This document shows, one piece after another, positions 45,763-54,745 of a stretch of DNA of 64,000 nucleotides. The stretch is from G963676655 sp963676655 (lineage in GTDB: Bacteria > Verrucomicrobiota > Lentisphaeria > Victivallales > Victivallaceae), in the NCBI GenBank assembly GCA_963676655.2, contig CAXXKX010000002.1, positions 620,001-684,000 of the forward strand. The letters are read 5' to 3'. Under the pieces are notes generated by a model that saw nothing but the letters and a program-made list of their open reading frames with translations, did no database searches and was not told the origin of the DNA. Made by a program: the position numbers and the translations under genes. The first letter of the stretch is position 1, and the number at the start of each line of letters is the position of its first letter.

Positions 45763-46473
45763 ATGAGTGAAGACACCAAACAATGTCCGTTTTGCGGGGA
45801 AGAAATCAAATCAGTTGCCATAAAGTGCAAACATTGTAGCGAAATGCTGAATGAAGAAGCAGAAAAACAGCTTGATACCAAGGCTGAAACATCTGTTCCG
45901 GAACAAGGAGCATCTCAGGAAGAGCAGGCGGCAGCCGTTCCGGTTCAGTCTGAGACCTACAAAGATGGTAAAGATGATGGCAATCCAAAACTAAAATATC
46001 TCTGGCTGGCACTTGAGCCGTTGATTTTCCTTTATAACTGTTATGTCATGATCAATAATATTCGAGTTGGAGATGGATACTTCTGGGTTGTCATTGGACT
46101 AATTATCAATGCGGGGATCGCCTACAACTACAAAAGCGTCTTTGCAAAGGCTTTGCCTAATCTACAGGCCAAACTCGCTTATGCAGTGCTTGGAGTGATG
46201 CTGCTCATCGGAATCATTTGCGGAGCTTCAACAAATAGCACTGAAAAACTGCTTGAGAAATCAGCCGTTCCGGTTGTCAACGATATTCTGACAAGGTATT
46301 TCTCTGCACGTGGAATGCAGGCGGCGAAATGTGAAGAGGTCAGTATCATTGAAGAAACCAGGAAAAATACATATGAAGCGTTAGCTTTTCTGGATAATGG
46401 TAATGAAATATTCATTACTATCAAGCACAAGGATGACGACACGATTATAGTAACCATCAAAGAAAACCAATAA
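45763..46473 (+). CDS. Zinc-ribbon membrane protein
   Basis: 236 residues behind AAGGAGTAGGAAATC. The N-terminus is a double-CxxC zinc ribbon, CPFCGEEIKSVAIKCKHC, followed by a low-complexity acidic linker, then three hydrophobic helices (about 82-100, 107-125 and 138-150) and a small C-terminal domain rich in strands. It lies 12 bases upstream of a lipoprotein gene and shares its message. Function unknown. Confidence 0.65.
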   Translation: MSEDTKQCPFCGEEIKSVAIKCKHCSEMLNEEAEKQLDTKAETSVPEQGASQEEQAAAVPVQSETYKDGKDDGNPKLKYLWLALEPLIFLYNCYVMINNIRVGDGYFWVVIGLIINAGIAYNYKSVFAKALPNLQAKLAYAVLGVMLLIGIICGASTNSTEKLLEKSAVPVVNDILTRYFSARGMQAAKCEEVSIIEETRKNTYEALAFLDNGNEIFITIKHKDDDTIIVTIKENQ

Positions 46474-46485
46474 AAGGATGCAACC

Positions 46486-46944
46486 ATGTTCAGATATGCA
46501 CAGGTTTTTGCCTGCATAACCGCCATTGCGTTTTTGGGTGGATGCGGAAAATCAGCTCCTGACGGAGCCGATTCTGATGTAAAGAAGCTCGTATTGCAAA
46601 TTGCGAAGGACAAGCTGAAGAATCGTGCTGCTCGCAAGCTTTATGAAAAAAAGACTGGATTCACCTTTGGACTCCATGATCGTCAAGAGAATTACGCAAG
46701 TTTGAAAGCAAAGGCAAAGCACGACAAAGCTGCAAAGCAAGTCATTGAAGCCGTTGATAGGTTTTATGAGAAAAGACTTCTCAGTCTGGAAGGAATTCGT
46801 ACAGAATCTGTTGATGATAAGGCAATACAGTCAAAATCATCAGCAAAATTGCATTCAGGTACGAACGTTTTCTCCATCAGATATACTGCCCAGCTTGATA
46901 AGGACGGCTGCCTTAAGGTAAAGCTATATGGATTGAAAAAATAA
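46486..46944 (+). CDS. Lipoprotein of unknown function
   Basis: 152 residues behind AAAAGGATGCAACC. A signal peptide ends in the lipobox FLGGC, with Cys20 the probable lipidated residue. The mature part is basic and helical, then ends in a short strand region. It is co-transcribed with the zinc-ribbon membrane protein; both may act at the cell envelope. Confidence 0.65.
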   Translation: MFRYAQVFACITAIAFLGGCGKSAPDGADSDVKKLVLQIAKDKLKNRAARKLYEKKTGFTFGLHDRQENYASLKAKAKHDKAAKQVIEAVDRFYEKRLLSLEGIRTESVDDKAIQSKSSAKLHSGTNVFSIRYTAQLDKDGCLKVKLYGLKK

Positions 46945-47097
46945 ACAACCAACCGCCAGGACGTGGATATCCTCTACGCCCCGGCTTCATTTTTTATGCT
47001 GTTCCTAATTTAGCAATTAATGCTGGAAGCTACTCCTAAAATTTCCATTAAATGGCTATAGCTTACAGGCATGATACATGAAATTCTCCATTCTTAT

Positions 47098-47853
47098 TCA
47101 ATTCTTCTCGCCATTAGCCCTTGAAAATTTTTTTTGTAATGACTTCAACATTTGTTCATTATACTTTTCTTCATTGATGGCAGAATCATAAATACTTCTA
47201 CTATTCCCAAGCTCAAACGAGCCCAATAACAAATTTTCTTCTCCTGTTTTTTGATCTTTTGCTTTTGTTACAAAACTATGTTTGAAAAGATAGCTAATAA
47301 TAGTATCAATAACTTCATTTTCACATTGTTTCTCCTGAAAGTTTTGTTCAATGCGTTTTCTTACTCTATAATACTGTACTTTAATTGAATCCAGACGGGC
47401 CGGGTTCTTTTTCAATTCCTTTTTAAACTTTTCTGATAAAAGCGAATGCAAAGTCTTATATTTCATTTTTGCTTTTTTCTTTGCCAATTCATCCTGATAT
47501 TCATAGTAAACATCTCGATAAGGTTTATTTGTTTGTTTCAACCTAAGAACTTTTTTTCTCCGACCTTGTCTCTTTTTTCCCCTCAATATATCATTTGCTT
47601 TTTTTTCAAAATCAGAGTATAATTCTTGATACTTCACAAATGCATTAGCAACCATTGCTGGGTTTATACCAGCTTCTAAACATTGTGAAATTGGTTTAAG
47701 CATTTGCATTGACTCTTCAGGCAAAAATCGCATATAATACATAAGTAATAACAAACTATGCTTCCAACTATTGTCCATTTTGTTCTCTTTGATTAATGAA
47801 TAAATCTTTCCTAATTCATATTTAATTTCTTCGTTAAATGATGCCGCATTCAT
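47098..47853 (-). CDS. Basic helical protein of unknown function
   Basis: 251 residues, lysine-rich (for example RGKKRQGRRKKVLRLKQ and KKKAKMKYK), predicted mostly helical. No domain recognised. The basic middle suggests nucleic-acid contact. It is divergent from the HTH gene at 48106, with an AT-rich gap between. Confidence 0.5.
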   Translation of the reverse strand: MNAASFNEEIKYELGKIYSLIKENKMDNSWKHSLLLLMYYMRFLPEESMQMLKPISQCLEAGINPAMVANAFVKYQELYSDFEKKANDILRGKKRQGRRKKVLRLKQTNKPYRDVYYEYQDELAKKKAKMKYKTLHSLLSEKFKKELKKNPARLDSIKVQYYRVRKRIEQNFQEKQCENEVIDTIISYLFKHSFVTKAKDQKTGEENLLLGSFELGNSRSIYDSAINEEKYNEQMLKSLQKKFSRANGEKN

Positions 47854-48105
47854 ATTAGTATGTTTTCCTATTTTGATACTATATTCATGATCAGGTCCCT
47901 TGCATTAAATATACTCCTTGCATAAATATCTTTCAAGTAATATAACACAACATATATTGTTTTTTTATCTCCTTTTAATATAAGGTATTACATTTTTTTA
48001 TTGTTATTTTATTTTACGTATAAAGTTGTATATTAATATTAAACGATATATTGTTTTTGTTGTGTGTAAGTAATTAGTAAAACCTATAAAAAGGAAAAAA
48101 AATTT
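47854..48105. promoter_or_regulatory. AT-rich divergent regulatory region, possible origin
   Basis: About 250 very AT-rich bases between divergent genes. ATATATTGTTTTT occurs near 47951 and, as GATATATTGTTTTT, near 48045. The region abuts an excisionase-like and a primase-like gene, so it could hold promoters or an element's origin of replication. Confidence 0.3.
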
Positions 48106-48441
48106 ATGAAAGTTATGAAAAAAGACCTCGCAGTAGTGAACGCAGTGATTTCTGAATACGGGCTGGATTTCCAAGAAATGTTGGACGTTTTTAATAATTC
48201 AAGCGTTAAATCCGGTGATGATTATGAGAAAGTGGAGCCACCATGGATGACACGACAGGAAGCAGCGCAGTATTGCCGAGTGAGTATTGATACTGTCGAT
48301 ATTTGGTTAAAAAAAGGTTATTTTAATCACATAAAGACTTCAAACTGCCGTCCGGGAGCGGTACGAATTGACAGAAAATCCTTTATTGATTTTTTAAATA
48401 GCCGCACGGTCATGCGCCTTAAAAAACGTGCTGAAAGGTGA
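48106..48441 (+). CDS. Excisionase-like HTH_17 DNA-binding protein
   Basis: 111 residues behind AAAAAGGAAAAAAAATTT. The C-terminal half has the HTH_17/Xis pattern: WMTRQEAAQYCRVSIDTVDI, then GAVRIDRKSFIDFL as the wing. The N-terminal 40 residues are extra. Such proteins bend DNA in excision or act as transcription activators on mobile elements. It heads a three-gene set with the two genes that follow. Confidence 0.75.
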   Translation: MKVMKKDLAVVNAVISEYGLDFQEMLDVFNNSSVKSGDDYEKVEPPWMTRQEAAQYCRVSIDTVDIWLKKGYFNHIKTSNCRPGAVRIDRKSFIDFLNSRTVMRLKKRAER

Positions 48442-48451
48442 AGAAATACAA

Positions 48452-49078
48452 ATGAAAAATTATTTATCAAAAGATGTAGATACTCTTGAATATATCGTTC
48501 CGGCAACCCAGCGGCTAATGTTTCTTCTTGGATTGAGGATGACCGATTTCATGATTGTAAAAATTGTCAATGGTCCAGATGCAATTTTCTTCAGTCAGCA
48601 GAATTACTGCACATTTGCTATTCTGAACAAGTTGCTGCGAATATTTGAAAATGTTTGTCGGGAACATTATTCAGCGGACGTTGAAAGCTTGGTTCGGGAT
48701 GCGACATTTTTTTGTCTGGATAGAATGCCAAATTATTATACGAATTCAACCTTAAGGCAGGAAGTCGAGTATATAATTAACGTTTCCCCGAATGAACAAA
48801 ATGGCCTCCAGAAATGGTTAATTATTTTAGAGATATGGAAACAAAATCAGGTGTTCCCTTATTGGCGAGAAGTCGGAGTGTGTGTGCTCATTCGTTTTTT
48901 AGCTCAGTGCGTATATTTCATGCCTTATTCAAAATACAATTTTGATTTGATTTTAAGAACTGTTCTTTATGCGGAACCTGGATGCATCGTAAATGACTTT
49001 TGGGGGCTGAAAAATGAACTGGATAAATTCCACATGGGGGATCATAATGAAGGATTACTTATTGCAAACAATTGCTAA
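48452..49078 (+). CDS. Hypothetical mobile-element protein
   Basis: 208 residues from the ATG at 48452 behind AAAGGTGAAG; a GTG at 48428 is also open. It is rich in aromatic and hydrophobic helices (LMFLLGLRMTDFMIVKIVNG). Not recognised. Its 3' end overlaps the next gene's start by 32 bases, so the two are coupled. Confidence 0.55.
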   Translation: MKNYLSKDVDTLEYIVPATQRLMFLLGLRMTDFMIVKIVNGPDAIFFSQQNYCTFAILNKLLRIFENVCREHYSADVESLVRDATFFCLDRMPNYYTNSTLRQEVEYIINVSPNEQNGLQKWLIILEIWKQNQVFPYWREVGVCVLIRFLAQCVYFMPYSKYNFDLILRTVLYAEPGCIVNDFWGLKNELDKFHMGDHNEGLLIANNC

Positions 49079-51023
49079 TAATGGAAAAATTTTTTCTTTA
49101 AATTGTAACCCATATGTGTCGAAACAACTGATTTTGCTTTCGCGGGTTAATGAGCGTTTCTGCTATGAAGCTGAAAATGGTAGAATTCATGGAGATGGAT
49201 GCTATGTTGATAGCTCCTGGGTATTTAATTCCGGACAAATGCGAATGCATCTCGACAAGCCATTTCTTCAAACATTTGGGAATAAAACTAAAGGTCCATT
49301 ATTTGATTTCTACCATGGAGGAAATCCGATAATTGAAGAAACAACTGTAAATCATTTAGGACATAGTTATCTTCGTAATATAAACTTGGATAAGCCCTGG
49401 GCAACTCAATTTATTTATATACGTGCGGCACTTTACTATCAGTTGAAAAATGGAAATAACAATGAAGCTGTGCATCCTGAAGTCGGAGTTTTCGAAAAAG
49501 AGTATGAGCAGGCGAAGTATCTTGCAGAAGAATTTGATATTGATGGAAATTGGGGAAGTAAAAACAGAAAAAAATTTAGTAATTGGGACGTTTCCCATTC
49601 TTTACTGACGACTCTTCCCGATAGTAATGCCTTGGCTTTCCAAATCAAAAACCACTGTAATGATGTACGGTATGCGGTCGGGTTATTTTCCCTTTCTTCT
49701 TGCAATATTATTTTGCCTTATCAATTCTTGAAACGTTCTGGTTTTTCGGGGGTAAGGCGGGTATTTTTTCCGCCTGAAGATGATATTCCAATTTGGGGTG
49801 CAGAGGCGATTGCAAGCCAAAGCGTTAAAGACGTAATCCTGATAAATGAGCCAAGCTTATTGCTTTTCCCCCAAAAAACGCAAGGAGGGGCCATCGCAAT
49901 TGGGTGCTTACTAGGAGGTGTTGAAGCAATTAATCAAACAGATTTTTCTCCTTTGCACGGGAAAAATGTGTATTTCACTTTATTAGGTGAAACTGAAAAA
50001 AATATTGAATTTGTCGTTAAAGTGGCCGCGAAATGTCAGCGTTCCGGCATCACTCCCAGAATACTCTCCTTCGAGGGAAGCAGGAGTAGTACATTTGCTA
50101 TTTTAAATCAAAAAATGTTCAATGGTCATGTTTTGAATGTCACTAAAATTCATGAGATATCCATTCCGAACATTCTTGAAATTGCGCAAAAATACAATAT
50201 AAATATTCCATCCGAACTTCGTTCTGATTTTTATGGAGACATAACTGCGCTGTTAACAGACAAAACTTCTAATGAAATTATAACTCCTGGGATTCTTTAT
50301 TCCGGAGATATCCTTGATATATTGGTTCATGATAATATTCCATATGACGCAATAGCTGTGCATATGGGGGATAAATTGTCTAAAGGCAATGATATTTTCC
50401 CGAATTTATTGCATACAAAAAGCCTTCATGAAACATCAATCATGATTGATAGTTGTTGTAACTCAACATATTCAAAGCTTTTGAACAATATTACATCTCA
50501 CCTGCATATCTGCGATGACCGATTTATGGAGCAAAAAGATGCCGAGCGTATAAATTTTTTCAAGAAAGCTATCGGTAATTCAAAAGTAATAATTTTTATC
50601 GGGCAGGATTTGATTAATGATACGACATTATTCAAGGGAATTCTTAAGTGGTGCCGGAAAAATAATTTAACTTGTATTATCTTTCGCGAATATTTTGAGT
50701 CCCCCAAAAGACCGCCGTGGCAACGGCTTTTGTCAAATAATATGAATATTTTTTCAATTGATGACACTTCGTTTGCATTGATTATTTCAAACGGACAATC
50801 GTTAAAATTATCTTTCAATGAAGATGAAAATTGTTTTGAATGCGAGAAGTTGCCTTCCCATATTGAAAAAAGTTTTTCGGAATACCCATTAAGGACGCTT
50901 GCTTCTTCGCCTATTCCCCAAAGGATTTTTGATGAATTATCTGAATCATCTCCCGAAAAAAGATTCAAGATTCTGAATGAATGTCGCTGTGTTATTGATC
51001 ATAAAAACTTATTTAAACAATGA
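49047..51023 (+). CDS. Primase/RepA-type ATPase-like protein, degenerate motifs
   Basis: 658 residues from the ATG at 49047 behind GGGGGATCATA. Residues about 220-330 follow the TOPRIM strand order (DVILINEPSLLLFP, AIGCLLGGVEAI, GKNVYFTLLGETEKN), but the metal-binding D-x-D is replaced by G-E-T-E. Residues about 400-560 resemble a RecA-like ATPase of the RepA type (GILYSGDILDILVHDN, AIAVHMGDKLSKG) without a clean Walker A. It may be an accessory subunit of a replication protein. Gene context (HTH_17 upstream) fits an element's replication module. It ends 12 bases before an IS insertion, apparently intact. Confidence 0.5.
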   Translation: MKDYLLQTIANNGKIFSLNCNPYVSKQLILLSRVNERFCYEAENGRIHGDGCYVDSSWVFNSGQMRMHLDKPFLQTFGNKTKGPLFDFYHGGNPIIEETTVNHLGHSYLRNINLDKPWATQFIYIRAALYYQLKNGNNNEAVHPEVGVFEKEYEQAKYLAEEFDIDGNWGSKNRKKFSNWDVSHSLLTTLPDSNALAFQIKNHCNDVRYAVGLFSLSSCNIILPYQFLKRSGFSGVRRVFFPPEDDIPIWGAEAIASQSVKDVILINEPSLLLFPQKTQGGAIAIGCLLGGVEAINQTDFSPLHGKNVYFTLLGETEKNIEFVVKVAAKCQRSGITPRILSFEGSRSSTFAILNQKMFNGHVLNVTKIHEISIPNILEIAQKYNINIPSELRSDFYGDITALLTDKTSNEIITPGILYSGDILDILVHDNIPYDAIAVHMGDKLSKGNDIFPNLLHTKSLHETSIMIDSCCNSTYSKLLNNITSHLHICDDRFMEQKDAERINFFKKAIGNSKVIIFIGQDLINDTTLFKGILKWCRKNNLTCIIFREYFESPKRPPWQRLLSNNMNIFSIDDTSFALIISNGQSLKLSFNEDENCFECEKLPSHIEKSFSEYPLRTLASSPIPQRIFDELSESSPEKRFKILNECRCVIDHKNLFKQ

Positions 51024-51035
51024 TTTAATTCTTTA

Positions 51036-52322
51036 GGGTTCCTCTAAAAATTAGTTCATGACCTGTAATTGGTCCGATGTGATATATATTATTTGCTGTA
51101 TTTTTGAAAACCTCAGCAATTTGATAAGGGATTTATGATGCTCAATGGATTTTTCGACATAGATTTTCGCCTGGAACAACTTGATCAATGCGGCGACCCG
51201 CTGACTAAACTTAATGAAGTTATTCCGTGGAATGCTTTTCGTGGTGACCTCGAAAGGATTCGGGAAAAGAATCGCAAGAGCAATGCCGGACGAAAATCGT
51301 TTGACGTGATTCTGATGTTCAAAATGCTGATTTTGCAGTCGCTGTATAACCTCAGTGACGACGCGCTTGAATATCAGGTAAGGGACCGTTTGAGCTTCAT
51401 GCGTTTTCTCGGACTTGCGCTTGACGACCGCGTTCCCGACGCCAAGACGGTTTGGCTGTTTCGCGAACAACTCGGGGAACTTGGCCTTGAGAAAAAGGTC
51501 TTTGCCCAGTTCGACTGTTATTTGCGGGAACAAGGTTTTACCGCGAAAAAAGGGCAGATTGTTGATGCCTCGATTATTTCCGCGCCCAGGCAGCGCAACA
51601 GCCGTGAGGAAAATCAACAAATCAAAGACGGAGAAGTACCCAAAGATTGGAGCGAAAACAAGCAGCGGCAAAAAGACACCGATACCCGTTGGATCAAGAA
51701 AAACGGTAAAAATCATTATGGCTATAAGAACCATATACAAATCGATGTCAAGCACAAATTCATTCGTGAATACGCCGTCACGGATGCCTCTGTCCATGAC
51801 AGCCAGGTGTTTGCTGAACTGCTTGATAAGAGCAATTCCAGCCGTGATGTATATGCCGACTCGGCATACCGGTCTGAAGCCCGGCTTAACGAACTTGGCA
51901 AGCTTGGATATCGCGAGCATCTGCAGCGTAAGGGATGCCGGAACCGCAAGCTGACCAACTGGGAAAAGTGCGGAAATAAGACTCGGGCGAAGGTCCGCGC
52001 CAGGGTTGAACATATCTTTGGCGTTCAGTCGCAAAAAGCCGGAAGTTTGATTATGAGAACGATAGGAATTTCGAGAGCTAAAGTAAAAATTGGCTTGCGA
52101 AATATTGCGTTCAACATGGACCGTTTTGGTACTTTGAAAGCAAAAGTATGAGGATATGTCAGAAATGGGACCGAAATCAGTAAAATCATCAGAAAAAGGC
52201 ATCCTGCTATTGCCTTCAGGGACGGCAAAAGGGATTAATTTCTCATTTTGATGGACTGATTTCATTCACTATTTCCAAATTTTAAATTTCAAATCTAAAA
52301 AAACGTATTTTTAGAGGTTCCC
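51036..52322 (+). mobile_element. IS5-family insertion sequence, complete
   Basis: 1287 bases. The terminal inverted repeats are GGGTTCCTCTAAAAAT at the left and GGGAACCTCTAAAAAT (as complement) at the right, differing at two bases. TTTA flanks both ends (51032-51035 and 52323-52326), a 4-bp target duplication typical of IS5. The intact ends and transposase suggest a recent insertion. Confidence 0.85.
51135..52151 (+). CDS. IS5-family DDE transposase
   Basis: 338 residues behind AAGGGATTT. The DDE residues lie in GQIVDASII (first D), VYADSAYRSE (second D) and ARVEHIFGVQ (E), with the Y-2R region around the last motif as in the IS5 group. The N-terminal LNEVIPWNAFR and AGRKSFDVILMFKMLILQ are further signatures. 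It is the only gene of the element. A 404-codon frame on the opposite strand is its shadow. Confidence 0.93.
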   Translation: MMLNGFFDIDFRLEQLDQCGDPLTKLNEVIPWNAFRGDLERIREKNRKSNAGRKSFDVILMFKMLILQSLYNLSDDALEYQVRDRLSFMRFLGLALDDRVPDAKTVWLFREQLGELGLEKKVFAQFDCYLREQGFTAKKGQIVDASIISAPRQRNSREENQQIKDGEVPKDWSENKQRQKDTDTRWIKKNGKNHYGYKNHIQIDVKHKFIREYAVTDASVHDSQVFAELLDKSNSSRDVYADSAYRSEARLNELGKLGYREHLQRKGCRNRKLTNWEKCGNKTRAKVRARVEHIFGVQSQKAGSLIMRTIGISRAKVKIGLRNIAFNMDRFGTLKAKV

Positions 52323-52439
52323 TTTAGCTAATTGATTTTAAACCGAGAATTATAACTTACTGAGCACGACAATTTGCGCTTACCCCTTAGCCTGGACCAT
52401 TATTAATCAAAGAATAAGTGTAGACGGCCCAGACTTACT

Positions 52440-52628
52440 ATAGGATTTGTTTTTCTCTTTACAAGTTTGCATATAGACTTCATCGGGTGTTTGGTATGCC
52501 AATGCCTAATGATAGCGTTTGGTATTGTAAAAGTTGACATAGCTTTGCACTCCAAGCCGAAGCTGGGGTAGAGATTGATAGTCTTTGATTTTGATGTCTT
52601 CGTATTTCAAGGCCCACCAAAAACGTTC
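52440..52628 (-). pseudogene. Remnant of an IS3-family transposase (OrfB C-terminus)
   Basis: The minus strand reads ERFWWALKYEDIKIKDYQSL, then YVNFYNTKRYH, a TAG stop (52506-52508), and ALAYQTPDEVY. This is the C-terminal signature of IS3 integrase cores (FYNT-R-H-AL-Y-TP--V). Only about 60 codons remain. The region 52629-52711 has nothing further. Confidence 0.75.
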
Positions 52629-52711
52629 TGATTAAGGACTTTAAACCTTATACACGAAATTTGTCAAAACGCCTGAGAGATCATGGTTTAAATTTAGCAT
52701 TATAGTCGAAC

Positions 52712-53949
52712 CGCCCGTATTTCAGTCCATCCGGCAAATACAATAAGGAAGAGCGAGCCCGGGAGATCGTCGCTCAAGACAACATTTCAGAGGGTCTTGT
52801 GGCAGTCATGAGTGCAATGGAATCTAGCCCGACATTTAAAATGGTTCCAGGCGAAGGCCGTCCCCGGCTGGTGAACGCCTCAATTCCCCAGCTCTGTCTC
52901 TATTATTATGTCGTGACTCCGGAGTTTGGACTGGTCCATATTCGTATCCAGACCTGGCTGCCTTTCTCTATTCAAATCTACCTGAACGGTCATGACTATC
53001 TTGCCCGGCAGATGGATAAACACGAAATAAAATACACTCAGGCAGACAACTGTTTTACCTGGATTGAAGATGTTGAAAAGGCACAGGAATTGTCGGATGA
53101 CTTCAATCGGTTGAAGTGGGAAAATATATTGCCCCGTTTTGCGAAATATGTTCTGCCCTTTTCGACGAATGAGTTTAATCCGGACTACTACTGGGTGGTA
53201 GATCAAGCTGAATATGCCACTGACATTATGTTTAAAAATCCCGCCGATCTGGACGCGTTGTATGAAAAATTGCTGGAACATTCCATTCAATGTTTTGGCG
53301 CGAAGGACGTGTTGACGTTCCTCGGCAAGAAATTTGACGGGCGTTTCACCGGCGATCAGATAAACTCCATGAAAAAGCGCTATCCAGGAGCTCGCGTCAA
53401 GCATTGGATCAAAAAGAACTGGATGAAAATGTATAATAAATTCGGCAGTGTTTTACGCGTCGAAACAGTAATCAACGATCCTTACAGCTTCAAAATCCTG
53501 CGGCACGGCAAGCGCAATGGCGCACAGGTCTATGGCTGGTTTCCGATGGCTAAAGGAGTTGCCAACTTGTACCGTTATGGAGAAATAGGTTTTGCCGCGA
53601 ATCATGCATATCTTGATGCACTGGCGATTGTGCGCGATGATCGACCGGCGAAGGAAAGTTTGCAGAAGTTGACCGAACCAATTAGACGTAAAGGCAATAG
53701 TTATAGTGCGTTCAATCCGCTGAGGTCCGAAGAAATACGCTTGTTCCGGTCAGTGATGAATGGGAACTTTATCGCGTTCGGATTTCAAAACAGGGATATC
53801 AGGGAAGCGATTTTCGGTCGGCCGGAATCAAGACGGGAAACGACACGTTTTCAGCAAAGACCGGGCGTTATCTGAAAAAACTGCAAATGCATGGATTGAT
53901 CGCCAAAGTGTCGCGTTCACGCCGTTGGAAAGTTACGTCATATGGATAG
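52712..53949 (+). pseudogene. Broken gene for a conserved protein of unknown function
   Basis: The frame YFSPSGKYNKEERAREIVA begins after a TAG near 52708 and runs to 53875. It has segments I associate with a widespread uncharacterised family: GLVHIRIQTWLPFSIQIYLN, YYWVVDQAEYATDIMF, DVLTFLGKKFDGRF and GARVKHWIKKNWMKMYNKFG. At about 53840 a frameshift moves the natural C-terminus, a winged-helix-like GRYLKKLQMHGLIAKVSRSR then RWKVTSYG, into another frame that ends at 53949. The N-terminus also seems cut by the TAG. The original was probably about 410 residues. Confidence 0.65.
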
Positions 53950-54085
53950 CAAACCATGCAGGCGGCAATTGAAATTTACAATATTGGATGGGCGCAAGTC
54001 ATTGACAGAAAAGCCGCTTGAGTCATAGAATTTAAAAACGTTTTTATGATAGAAGTTTAAAACAAAGACACTAAACTCTCCAATA

Positions 54086-54114
54086 TTAGCTTTAATTTTT
54101 GCTATTTCTATAAT
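54086..54114 (+). promoter_or_regulatory. Promoter candidate before the structured noncoding region
   Basis: A perfect TATAAT (54109-54114) lies 17 bases after TTAGCT (54086-54091), a partial -35. Transcription would begin near 54121, where the nested inverted repeats start. Confidence 0.4.
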
Positions 54115-54120
54115 AATTTC

Positions 54121-54565
54121 CTTGATTTATGATTGCAGTAAAGATAGTAGCTTTTTTAGTATTTAAGTACTATTACTGCGAAACGTAGTAGTCATTTTGC
54201 AATCCCAAACAAGTTTTTTGGTCTCAAAGCAATAACTGAGAAGTAGTGCCTCTAGTCCTGATTACGGCATTAGTAATATCCACTAAACATAGACATCTGT
54301 GACCAACCAATAACATCCCACTTAACTAAATGGGATTGATCAGATAGACCGCATTTATGATTATAGATAATTTTCATAGAGAACTAATAGTTCCGTCATT
54401 AGGACTAGAATAGGCATTACTGTATAGTCGATGGGGCTTAGCACCACCGACTATATTGGGGTATGCTCGGCATGGGGGATAACTTGACGGTGACTGGGGG
54501 ACTACTTTCCCTGAGGATTCATGTCAGAGAAGAACCATAAATGCTTGCTCTGTCCGTCAATCTTT
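54121..54565 (+). ncRNA. Candidate large structured RNA
   Basis: About 450 bases with no coding but many pairing segments. These are GCAGTA-AAG-ATAGTA with TACTAT-TACTGC (54135-54179); ATCCCA with TGGGAT (54315-54336); GAACT with AGTTC (54381-54393); TATAGTCG-TGG with CCA-CGACTATA (54423-54455); and TTGACGG with CCGTCAA (54484-54490, 54553-54559), the last enclosing CAGAG with CTCTG. A long-range pairing joins AGTGCCTCTAGTCCT (near 54244) to AGGACTAGAATAGGCA (near 54401). Orientation is set only by the promoter-like box. Large ornate RNAs such as GOLLD and ROOL occur near tRNAs on mobile elements; similarity to them is a guess. The flanks (53950-54120, 54566-54745) show nothing else. Confidence 0.35.
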
Positions 54566-54745
54566 CATAAAAAGAATCAATTCGTTGCAATATTGAATAT
54601 CACATTTCAAGTGTAAACTGTATTTGTTTGCATACAAAACATACAATACATACACTAATATTTTATTTTATATAAATATTATTAAATAAAAATTAATTAA
54701 ACTCCGAAAATATAGGATAGTCATGACATAGCATATGGTGATATT

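Noticed and set aside
51051..52265. 404-codon open frame on the minus strand
   Set aside because: It lies antisense to a clear IS5 transposase, has no protein-like domain and spans the IS end; it is a mirror of the coding strand.
54121..54565. Group I or group II intron, tmRNA or RNase P RNA
   Set aside because: The conserved core sequences of these classes are not visible, so the region is reported only as an unclassified structured RNA candidate.
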